10,494 bases of DNA from Clostridiales bacterium (GTDB lineage Bacteria; Bacillota_A; Clostridia; Oscillospirales; Acutalibacteraceae): contig VSOH01000040.1 of assembly GCA_009774735.1 (NCBI GenBank), forward strand, positions 1 to 10,494. Reading direction: 5' to 3'. The notes below the pieces were generated by a model, which ran no database searches, was not told the origin of the DNA, and was given only the letters and a program-made list of their open reading frames with translations. Made by a program: the position numbers and the translations under genes. This document shows, one piece after another, positions 5,210 to 10,494 of this stretch; the stretch's first letter is position 1, and each line of letters begins with the position of its first letter.

Positions 5210-6460
5210 ATGAAAAAAATATTACCGTTAATTGCAATACTGATTGCAGTTATAATTGCCTTTGCATTTTCTGTCAGCTATAAAAACAAAAAAGCACAGG
5301 AAAACAATGCCAATTATATAACAACCGAAGCAAAAAGCACTGAGCCTAAAACAAATGAGCTCATTGCTGAAAATAAGGAAAGCGGTTACAAGCTGTTTTT
5401 TGACGGTGAAACTGCAACTCTTGTTTCCGCCGACAATCTGGAGCTCGCATTTTCAAGCTGGAAAAAGTCCATTGCCATAGCTGTGCCTGAACTCTATTAT
5501 AATGACTTTGACGGTGACGGCAATAAGGAACTGATTATCCGGACAGTGGACAGCTCAACTAAAGTAACAGGTAAAACTGTTTATTCATATGAGCTTTATC
5601 TTATTACCCGGCAGACTGTTGACGGTGTTAAAAAGCTTCAATATTCAATCGCCCGTGAAAGCACCTGGAAGGATGTTTTCAACAATGCAATTAAATTTGA
5701 AGTAACACAGCTTAAAACTAAAAAAATCCTTCAGTTTGCAATGAATGACATTAATGAGCAAATAACCTATGATGAGGAAACAGGTTTAACAGATAACAAA
5801 CATGTCAGCTACGCATTGGCGCTGAGTGATACAAAAAAGCATTATTATACCATCCTAAAGTATAACCGCGGGCTTGGTGTTTATAATATTTTAGAGGACG
5901 GCACAATAACACTTGATATACAGGTTATTGTAAATTACAATGAATCAAAAGAAAATCATCATATCGGAAATATTCATACAGAAATGATGATTAATGAGGG
6001 AAAATTCCAGGTAAAGCCAAAAACAATCAGCTTTGAAACACTTGACGAATACAAAGTGACCGATCCCCGTGAATCTGCAAAAGAAAACTGGTCTTATACT
6101 ATCAATAACACAAGCCCTGCAGCACAGAGCAACAGCAAGGTAATAAAATCAGTTGACGCAAGCTTTACTGTAAATACTTCGGCAATTCATTCACAGCAAG
6201 CTCTTGCAGGTGAAACAAGTGATATAAAAAATGCAGAACATATCATCTTCTCACAAAACGGAATATCAATAATTGCAAAAGACGGATTCAGCTTTGACAA
6301 GACGCAGCTTGATGAAGGCAGATTTTCTGTTTTGGTAAATGACGGAAAGGATGATATATCCTATTCTGCTGCTATCAGAGATAATACATTGTTTATTTAT
6401 TTTGATAAAACCTACGACCGCGACAAGCTGGGCAGAGTTCAAATCATTTTCGGCAAATAA
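5210..6460 (+). CDS. Exported or membrane-anchored protein of unknown function with an EF-hand-like calcium loop
   Basis: 416 aa, not recognised as a named family. An N-terminal hydrophobic helix (about 4-22) after Met-Lys-Lys is a signal anchor or signal peptide; no lipobox cysteine is seen. Residues 25-58 are a polar, low-complexity linker. A loop Asp99-Phe-Asp101-Gly-Asp103-Gly-Asn105-Lys-Glu107 followed by hydrophobic residues is an EF-hand/FG-GAP-type calcium site, often seen in extracytoplasmic beta-rich proteins. The rest alternates short hydrophobic strands and Lys/Asp/Asn-rich turns; a second linker (about 300-320) is rich in Ser, Asn and Ala and seems to separate a C-terminal beta domain (about 320-416). 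It follows the HAD gene by 14 nt with AAGGA eight nt before ATG, so it is probably in the same transcript. A partnership with the membrane HAD phosphatase is speculation. Confidence 0.8.
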   Translation: MKKILPLIAILIAVIIAFAFSVSYKNKKAQENNANYITTEAKSTEPKTNELIAENKESGYKLFFDGETATLVSADNLELAFSSWKKSIAIAVPELYYNDFDGDGNKELIIRTVDSSTKVTGKTVYSYELYLITRQTVDGVKKLQYSIARESTWKDVFNNAIKFEVTQLKTKKILQFAMNDINEQITYDEETGLTDNKHVSYALALSDTKKHYYTILKYNRGLGVYNILEDGTITLDIQVIVNYNESKENHHIGNIHTEMMINEGKFQVKPKTISFETLDEYKVTDPRESAKENWSYTINNTSPAAQSNSKVIKSVDASFTVNTSAIHSQQALAGETSDIKNAEHIIFSQNGISIIAKDGFSFDKTQLDEGRFSVLVNDGKDDISYSAAIRDNTLFIYFDKTYDRDKLGRVQIIFGK

Positions 6461-6491
6461 TAAACTAATAATAAACACTTTTCTGTTTTTG

Positions 6492-6520
6492 TTGATTAAC
6501 ATTTGGCATTATGCTATAAT
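6492..6520 (+). promoter_or_regulatory. Promoter of the DegV-family gene (extended -10)
   Basis: TTGATT (6492-6497), 17-nt spacer, perfect TATAAT (6515-6520) preceded by TGC. The expected start point is near 6527. This rules out the in-frame ATGs at 6503 and 6524 as start codons, since both precede the predicted transcript start. Confidence 0.85.
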
Positions 6521-6580
6521 CTTATGAAAATCAGGATTAATTATTTCCTGTCACAAATTACCATTTTAGAGAGTGATGTT

Positions 6581-7432
6581 TTGAAAGAAGTTATGATTAC
6601 GGCAGATTCAACCTGCGATTTGCCTAATTACCTTATTGAAAAAAATAATATTACAATTCTGCCTTTATCTATTCTGTTAGGTGATAAATCATATTCGGAC
6701 GGTGTGGATATTTTCCCCCGTGACATTTATGCTTATGTTAATAAAACAGGGGATTTACCGAAAACCGCTGCTGTAACACCTGCCCAGTACAATACTGTAT
6801 TCAAGGAATTTACCGAACAGGGTAAAGCAGTCGTCCACATCGGTTTAAGCTCCGCCATATCATCAAGCTATCAGAATGCCTGCATTGCAGCGGCAGAGTT
6901 TGAAGATGTATACTGCATTGATTCAAAAAGCCTTTGTACTGCAATGGGACTTTTGGTTTTAAAGGCTTGCGATTTCAGAGAAAAAGGCTTTGATGCAAAA
7001 AAAATATACAACCGTGTCAACTCACTTGTACCAAAGGTAAGCACTACATTTGTTTTAAACAATCTTGAATACCTGCATAAGGGCGGCAGATGCTCAGGTG
7101 TTGCTAAATTCAGTGCAAATGTGCTTGGTATTAAGCCAAGCATAGCAGTTGATGAAAACGGCAGACTTGACGTTGCTAAAAAATACAGAGGCAAAATTGA
7201 TTTGGTATATAAGCAATATATCAGTGACAGCTTAAAGGATGTTAATAAATTTGATCCTGCAAGAGTCGTAATAGCCAACAGCGGTGACATAAATCCTGAA
7301 ATCATCAGCTTTGCAAAGGGTGTAATTGAAGGTAAAAACAAATTCACCGAGGTTATCACTGCAGATGCCGGCTGCACAATCTCATCGCACTGCGGTCCTA
7401 AAACTTTAGCAATATTTTATATCAAAAAATAA
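6581..7432 (+). CDS. DegV-family fatty-acid-binding protein (FakB-type)
   Basis: 283 aa from a TTG start at 6581, preceded by GAGAG seven nt upstream. In this family the protein carries a fatty acid that FakA (DhaK-like kinase) phosphorylates to acyl-phosphate for phospholipid synthesis. Family marks: Thr-Ala-Asp-Ser-Thr-Cys-Asp-Leu-Pro at 7-15, the Ser-Ser-Ala-Ile-Ser-Ser-Ser-Tyr-Gln-Asn-Ala segment (90-100), Asp-Ser-Lys-Ser (114-117), Leu-Glu-Tyr-Leu-His-Lys-Gly-Gly-Arg (162-170) with the following Leu-Gly-Ile-Lys-Pro (182-186), and the C-terminal Ser-His-Cys-Gly-Pro-Lys (269-274). The frame continues upstream to an ATG at 6503, but that lies inside the promoter and the extra residues are not DegV-like. 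An ATG at 6593 would remove four residues and has a poorer ribosome site. No fakA is in the window and several paralogues are usual, so no symbol is given. Confidence 0.92.
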   Translation: MKEVMITADSTCDLPNYLIEKNNITILPLSILLGDKSYSDGVDIFPRDIYAYVNKTGDLPKTAAVTPAQYNTVFKEFTEQGKAVVHIGLSSAISSSYQNACIAAAEFEDVYCIDSKSLCTAMGLLVLKACDFREKGFDAKKIYNRVNSLVPKVSTTFVLNNLEYLHKGGRCSGVAKFSANVLGIKPSIAVDENGRLDVAKKYRGKIDLVYKQYISDSLKDVNKFDPARVVIANSGDINPEIISFAKGVIEGKNKFTEVITADAGCTISSHCGPKTLAIFYIKK

Positions 7433-7474
7433 ATTAAAGGTGCTTTGAGCAATTGCTTTCAGCACCTTTAATTT
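7431..7474 (+). terminator. Stem-loop between the DegV-family gene and birA; probable terminator
   Basis: A 14-bp perfect stem AAATTAAAGGTGCT / AGCACCTTTAATTT starts at the stop codon of the DegV-family gene, with an inner AGCAATTGCT palindrome in the loop. The following T-run is short (TTTAATTT is within the stem), so termination may be partial and birA may receive read-through. Confidence 0.65.
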
Positions 7475-7488
7475 ACAAAGATTGTAAA
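7472..7488. promoter_or_regulatory. Perfect 7-bp inverted repeat before birA, sharing the BirA half-site sequence
   Basis: TTTACAA-AGA-TTGTAAA, followed by C. The half TTGTAAAC is the same as in the bioY operator of this window (TTGTAAACC), but the halves are in the opposite order and only 3 nt apart, so it is not a normal BirA operator. It lies 11 nt before the birA Shine-Dalgarno. It could be a site for another dimeric regulator. Confidence 0.35.
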
Positions 7489-7511
7489 CTTATTTTAACA
7501 AGGAGTAAACA

Positions 7512-8453
7512 ATGTCATTAAAAGATGAAATCATTTTTGTACTGTTGAACACAACAGATTATATCAGCGGTGAGGAGCTTGCAAAAAAATTCGGAAAAAG
7601 CCGTGCCGCTGTATGGAAAAGCATAAAAAAGCTTATCAGCGAAGGATATGAAATAGATGCTGTGACAAATAAAGGCTACAGACTTATTGAAAGCGGAAAT
7701 ATAATTTCTGCACCAAGTATCAAGCGCTACATAAAAAACGATATTGACGTAATCTATTATACCACGGTTGACAGCACCAACAATTGCTGCAAGCGTTTGA
7801 TTGCCGAGGGCAGAAGCGGAGAATTTTTAGTTGTTGCCGAACAGCAGAGTGCAGGCAGAGGCAGACAGGGAAAAAGCTTTTATTCACCATCCGGCACCGG
7901 TGTTTATTTTTCACTTGTCTTAAATCCGCTTCTTCCGCTTCAGAATGCCGTTACAGCCACCACTGCAGCATCTGTGGCTGTATGCAGGGCAATTGAAAAA
8001 ACAACCAACAAAAAACCGAAAATCAAATGGGTCAATGACGTTTACCTTGACGGTAAAAAAATTTGCGGAATTTTAACAGAGGCAATCACGAATTTTGAAG
8101 AAGGCATTGTCAGCAATGTTATTATCGGTATCGGTATAAATATAAGCACTGATGACTTCCCCGACGATGTTGAAAATGCCGGCAATCTTGATGAAAGAAT
8201 AAACAGAAGTCTTTTGATTGCTGAAGTTTGCAACGAGCTTGTTAAAATTGCAAACGGCGATATTAAAAGTTTTATTGATTATTACCGCAGTCATTCTCTC
8301 GTTATAGGTGAAAAAATCATATTTATTCAAAACGGTGAAGCAACACCGGCCACCGCAATTGCCATTGATAAAACAGGCGGACTTGAGGTTGAGCTTGAAA
8401 ACGGAGAACACAAAGTTCTCAGAAGCGGTGAAATCAGCATCAGAAAAATATAA
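7512..8453 (+). CDS. birA: BirA: biotin-[acetyl-CoA-carboxylase] ligase and biotin-operon repressor
   Basis: 313 aa. It makes biotinyl-5'-AMP and attaches biotin to carboxylase carrier proteins; as holo-dimer it also represses biotin genes. It is the two-function type: an N-terminal winged helix-turn-helix (about 5-60; Glu-Glu-Leu-Ala-Lys-Lys-Phe-Gly then Ser-Arg-Ala-Ala-Val-Trp-Lys at 30-36) precedes the ligase domain. Ligase marks are Asp-Ser-Thr-Asn (87-90), the biotin/ATP loop Gly-Arg-Gly-Arg-Gln-Gly (115-120), and Lys-Trp-Val-Asn-Asp (172-176) with Lys-Lys-Ile-Cys-Gly-Ile-Leu (182-188). The C-terminal SH3-like domain ends with Leu-Arg-Ser-Gly-Glu-Ile. Start ATG follows AAGGAG with a 6-nt gap. 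The presence of the DNA-binding domain agrees with the BirA operator found before bioY in the same window. Confidence 0.96.
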   Translation: MSLKDEIIFVLLNTTDYISGEELAKKFGKSRAAVWKSIKKLISEGYEIDAVTNKGYRLIESGNIISAPSIKRYIKNDIDVIYYTTVDSTNNCCKRLIAEGRSGEFLVVAEQQSAGRGRQGKSFYSPSGTGVYFSLVLNPLLPLQNAVTATTAASVAVCRAIEKTTNKKPKIKWVNDVYLDGKKICGILTEAITNFEEGIVSNVIIGIGINISTDDFPDDVENAGNLDERINRSLLIAEVCNELVKIANGDIKSFIDYYRSHSLVIGEKIIFIQNGEATPATAIAIDKTGGLEVELENGEHKVLRSGEISIRKI

Positions 8454-8464
8454 TCAGATATAAC

Positions 8465-8494
8465 AAAACACCATTGCTGTTGCAATGGTGTTTT
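8465..8494. terminator. Bidirectional terminator between birA and the GH43 gene
   Basis: A 13-bp perfect stem AAAACACCATTGC / GCAATGGTGTTTT with a TGTT loop. It lies 11 nt after the birA stop and 5 nt after the stop of the convergent GH43 gene. T5 follows on the plus strand; on the minus strand the tail is TTTTGTTA. Confidence 0.9.
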
Positions 8495-8499
8495 TGCTG

Positions 8500-9447
8500 C
8501 TAAACCTTATCCTTATATCTTTCCGCTGTAATTATACCATCCTTAACATTCAGCTTGCAGATTCTCGCATTTCTTGCATCAAATGCATTGGCATTCAATC
8601 CATCATCATAATCCCTTGCATGATAGACTGCGTACCACTGGTCATCCTTTTTAATCATTGAGTGGTGACCGGTTCCCTCCTCAAAATCATTTGCTGCAAT
8701 AACAGGATGGTAAGTATTTTCATCCGGATATTTCTCAAATTTGATTTTTCTTAAATCAGTTTCATCAGTTTTAGCACGTGCATATCCGATATAGTATGTG
8801 GGCTGTTCAAAACAATTGCCTGAGTACATTACATACTGCCAGTCACCTTCTTTAAAATAGAACGCACCTTCTATTGTATGCCAATGCTGCCCCTTTTTAT
8901 ATCTGTCACGTCTGTAAATATCCTCATCGAGTGTCGGCTCAACTACCGTAACCGGATTACCCTCGACATGGTAAGGGTCCGTCATTTTATCAACAACAAT
9001 ATATGTTCCTATTCTTTCACCGTCAAACTTATTGGTTGAATAGAAAATAAAAAGACCCGCCTCATTCTTCACAACATGAGAATCAATTGAAAACGGATGA
9101 AGAAGCTGTGTTGCGTTCGTGAAAGGTCCAAGCGGATTATCAGCCTCAGACACAAACATTGCACCCCTATGACCGCCCTTATCAGGCTCATCGTCATATA
9201 TTTCAATTGAATTATACATATAGAATTTACCATCAAGCTCAATCACACTCGGAGCCCAGAAAGCCTCGTGATCAGGCACAGTCATTACTCTGCCGGCAAA
9301 CTCCCATCCCTCAAATAAATCATCTGAATGATAAGCATACACACCGTCGTGACCGGTGGTGTATATATAATACCTTCCTCCTGATTCAAGAATAAACGGA
9401 TCTGCCTGACCGATATAATTTTCCTTATCTATTTTTAAAAGATGCAT
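8500..9447 (-). CDS. Glycoside hydrolase family 43 protein, cytoplasmic
   Basis: 315 aa, a single five-bladed beta-propeller catalytic domain. The three GH43 acids are seen: Asp16 (Gln-Ala-Asp-Pro-Phe, base), Asp122 (Ser-Ile-Asp-Ser-His, pKa modulator) and Glu193 (Thr-Ile-Glu-Gly-Ala-Phe, acid). The Gly-Thr-Gly-His-His-Ser motif (258-263), usual near the active-site metal or water in GH43, is also present. Members act on arabinose- or xylose-containing chains (beta-xylosidase, alpha-L-arabinofuranosidase) and some on galactans; the exact substrate cannot be read. There is no signal peptide or binding module, so it would work inside the cell on imported oligosaccharides. ATG at 9447 follows GGAG eight nt upstream. 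It stands alone between a terminator and its own promoter, with no sugar transporter or regulator in the window. Confidence 0.92.
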   Translation of the reverse strand: MHLLKIDKENYIGQADPFILESGGRYYIYTTGHDGVYAYHSDDLFEGWEFAGRVMTVPDHEAFWAPSVIELDGKFYMYNSIEIYDDEPDKGGHRGAMFVSEADNPLGPFTNATQLLHPFSIDSHVVKNEAGLFIFYSTNKFDGERIGTYIVVDKMTDPYHVEGNPVTVVEPTLDEDIYRRDRYKKGQHWHTIEGAFYFKEGDWQYVMYSGNCFEQPTYYIGYARAKTDETDLRKIKFEKYPDENTYHPVIAANDFEEGTGHHSMIKKDDQWYAVYHARDYDDGLNANAFDARNARICKLNVKDGIITAERYKDKV

Positions 9448-9477
9448 AGCAGTTTCTCCTTACTATTTGTTGGCAGT

Positions 9478-9507
9478 ATTATACTACATATAAATGTAAA
9501 AATACAA
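9478..9507 (-). promoter_or_regulatory. Probable promoter of the GH43 gene
   Basis: On the minus strand TTGTAT (9507-9502), an 18-nt spacer and a perfect TATAAT (9483-9478), 30 nt before the GH43 ATG. I saw no clear catabolite-repression (cre) box in or just after it. Confidence 0.65.
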
Positions 9508-9517
9508 CAGAAAAATT

Positions 9518-9835
9518 TTAATTTTTACTGTATTTTTTACAGAGGTCAAACCAACAGCAGTCACTGCATATTTCTTCCGGTAAAAGAGCTTCATTTCGCT
9601 CCAGCTTTTCCTTTACACGCATATCATACAGGGCAACTTTTTCTTCATCTGCACATTTTCCATTTATGTTATTCGGACAAAAGCAGCACACATCATCACA
9701 GCAATCAACCAATTCATAATCATTCGCTCTGAAGCCTGCTTTAATTTTTTGCAGATTGTCACAAAATTCAGCACTGTAGCCCTCGCCCCGGTAACGTGGG
9801 ATACACATTAAATGATGATACCTTATTTTAATCAT
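9518..9835 (-). CDS. DUF1284 cysteine-rich small protein
   Basis: 105 aa. The N-terminus Ile-Arg-Tyr-His-His-Leu-Met-Cys, then Tyr-Arg-Gly-Glu-Gly-Tyr-Ser-Ala-Glu-Phe (15-24), is the DUF1284 signature. It has 12 cysteines (11, 25, 45, 46, 50, 51, 53, 61, 90, 93, 94, 99), about 11% of residues, clustered in two groups at 45-61 and 90-99. This suggests metal or iron-sulfur binding, but no function is established that I know of. The ATG overlaps the bioY stop by 4 nt (ATGA), so it is translationally coupled to the biotin transporter and should be controlled by the same BirA-regulated promoter. A role in biotin uptake or use is inference from this coupling. No good terminator is seen after it; a 5-bp hairpin over its stop codon is weak. 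Confidence 0.85.
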   Translation of the reverse strand: MIKIRYHHLMCIPRYRGEGYSAEFCDNLQKIKAGFRANDYELVDCCDDVCCFCPNNINGKCADEEKVALYDMRVKEKLERNEALLPEEICSDCCWFDLCKKYSKN

Positions 9836-10389
9836 TTTACAAATCTCTTAAGTCTGTTTGTCAAAATAGCTGCAACTACAATTTTAACAGCATCCGGAAT
9901 TAAGAACGGAATTACACACCAGCCAAGTATTGTGCCAAGTGTAGCAGGTGTACCTTGTTTTGCATAAACAAAAGCAAACCATCCTGTACCGAAAGCATAG
10001 CAAACAAGAATACCGATAACCATTGAAATAATCAGCGGTACAAGCTTGCCCTTGAATTTGTCGGAAGCAAAACCGACAATCAAAGCGGTGAATAGAAAGC
10101 CAACAATATATCCGCCCGTAGGACCGCCGATAATACCAATGCCTGCTGTAAAGCCCTGAAACACAGGCACTCCGATTGCACCAAGTATTATGTAAACAAC
10201 TGTTGCAAAGGTTCCTCGCTTCATTCCGAACAGCGATGCTGTCAGGCAGATACCCATTGTCTGCAGAGTAATCGGAACAGTAAGCGGAATTGAAATCCAG
10301 GAACAAACTGCTATAAGTGCAGCAGATAAACCGATATAGACAATATCAATGGTTTTAAATTTTTTCTTCTTTACATTTTCTTCAGACAT
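9832..10389 (-). CDS. bioY: BioY, biotin-binding S component of an ECF-type transporter
   Basis: 185 aa, normal for BioY. An integral membrane protein that binds biotin and, with the shared EcfA/EcfA'/EcfT energising module (not in this window), imports it. About six hydrophobic segments follow a basic N-terminus (Lys7-Lys12). The BioY signature is present: Pro-Leu-Thr-Val-Pro-Ile-Thr-Leu-Gln-Thr (35-44) and Gly-Gly-Pro-Thr-Gly-Gly-Tyr-Ile-Val-Gly-Phe (88-98). The start is ATG at 10389, with GGAGG (10401-10397) seven nt upstream. The frame stays open to an ATG at 10440, but that codon lies inside the operator and -35 region and must be untranslated. It is first in an operon with the DUF1284 gene. 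Regulation by BirA is indicated by the upstream operator. Confidence 0.96.
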   Translation of the reverse strand: MSEENVKKKKFKTIDIVYIGLSAALIAVCSWISIPLTVPITLQTMGICLTASLFGMKRGTFATVVYIILGAIGVPVFQGFTAGIGIIGGPTGGYIVGFLFTALIVGFASDKFKGKLVPLIISMVIGILVCYAFGTGWFAFVYAKQGTPATLGTILGWCVIPFLIPDAVKIVVAAILTNRLKRFVK

Positions 10390-10411
10390 AATGAATCCTC
10401 CTTTTTTGAAG

Positions 10412-10440
10412 ATTATTCCACTAAAGCACAATATTGTCAA
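10412..10440 (-). promoter_or_regulatory. bioY promoter
   Basis: On the minus strand a perfect TTGACA (10440-10435), a 17-nt spacer and AATAAT (10417-10412) preceded by TGG (extended -10). The -35 box is part of the downstream half-site of the BirA operator. Confidence 0.82.
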
Positions 10441-10465
10441 CTAAAATTTCATTTAAGGTTTACAA
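10434..10465 (-). promoter_or_regulatory. BirA operator before bioY
   Basis: On the minus strand TTGTAAACC, 14 nt, AGTTGACAA. The first half matches the known BirA half-site exactly; the second differs at two positions from the ideal GGTTTACAA and doubles as the -35 box. Dimeric holo-BirA bound here would block RNA polymerase. The pattern and spacing follow the established BirA sites of bacteria. Confidence 0.82.
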
Positions 10466-10494
10466 TACAAAGACGTTATTCGACGTATTTATAC

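Noticed and set aside
6503..6580. Upstream extension of the DegV-family reading frame from ATG 6503 or 6524
   Set aside because: These codons lie inside or before the predicted start point of a strong promoter (TATAAT 6515-6520), the residues are not DegV-like, and TTG 6581 has a ribosome site and gives the usual family N-terminus.
9495..9535. Terminator after the DUF1284 gene
   Set aside because: Only a 5-bp A/T-rich hairpin (CTGTA/TACAG) and an A/T palindrome are present, without a GC-rich stem, so it cannot be called with confidence.
9884..10306. A 140-codon open frame on the minus strand inside bioY
   Set aside because: It is a shifted frame of bioY, rich in Cys, Arg and Tyr with no coherent domain; bioY itself is fully supported.
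10390..10440. N-terminal extension of bioY from ATG 10440
   Set aside because: It would be read through the operator, promoter and Shine-Dalgarno. The ATG at 10389 has GGAGG at ideal spacing and gives a normal BioY length.
1..10494. CRISPR array, transposase, phage or defence genes
   Set aside because: No regularly spaced repeats with spacers and no transposase, integrase, nuclease or toxin motifs were seen on either strand.

Overview
The window looks like a piece of chromosome from a low-GC Clostridia bacterium, most like the Oscillospiraceae/Ruminococcaceae. The evidence is AT-rich intergenic DNA, Firmicutes-type Shine-Dalgarno sites, tRNA genes with encoded CCA, a LexA repressor, a regulatory (HTH-containing) BirA, a BioY transporter and a cytoplasmic GH43 glycosidase. 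The genus cannot be fixed from sequence reading alone. The genes are mostly housekeeping and are intact. I see no phage, CRISPR array, transposase or defence system.

Layout. (1) 17-2035, minus strand: a three-gene signalling operon (ECF-type sigma factor, membrane anti-sigma-like protein, small secreted protein), with a sigma-A-like promoter preceded by 10-bp-phased A-tracts and a closing terminator. (2) 2081-2473, minus strand: a tRNA-Met/tRNA-Glu operon with a consensus promoter and terminator. A 117-bp imperfectly palindromic element follows it, whose ends are copies of the tRNA-Glu 3' end, and it carries a second, related terminator. This is the least explained part of the window. (3) 2524-6460, plus strand: lexA with its own promoter, then a tightly packed group (Mrp-type Fe-S ATPase, dCMP deaminase, membrane HAD phosphatase, exported protein of unknown function) whose promoter starts inside the lexA stop codon. 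(4) 6492-8494, plus strand: a DegV/FakB-type fatty-acid-binding protein with a TTG start, then birA, closed by a bidirectional terminator. (5) 8500-10465, minus strand: a GH43 glycosidase with its own promoter, and a bioY-DUF1284 pair with a 4-nt overlap behind a promoter that carries a recognisable BirA operator.

How the parts connect. BirA (biotin ligase and repressor) and the BirA-operator-controlled bioY form a biotin-sensing loop inside 3 kb: when BirA is saturated with biotinyl-AMP it should shut down biotin uptake. The sigma/anti-sigma/secreted-protein operon is probably a self-contained envelope-sensing unit. The lexA, mrp and degV promoters share the same architecture (TTGAtt/TTGACA, 17-bp spacer, ATGCTATwwT extended -10). 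No computation or database search was run; all functional names rest on motifs read by eye.
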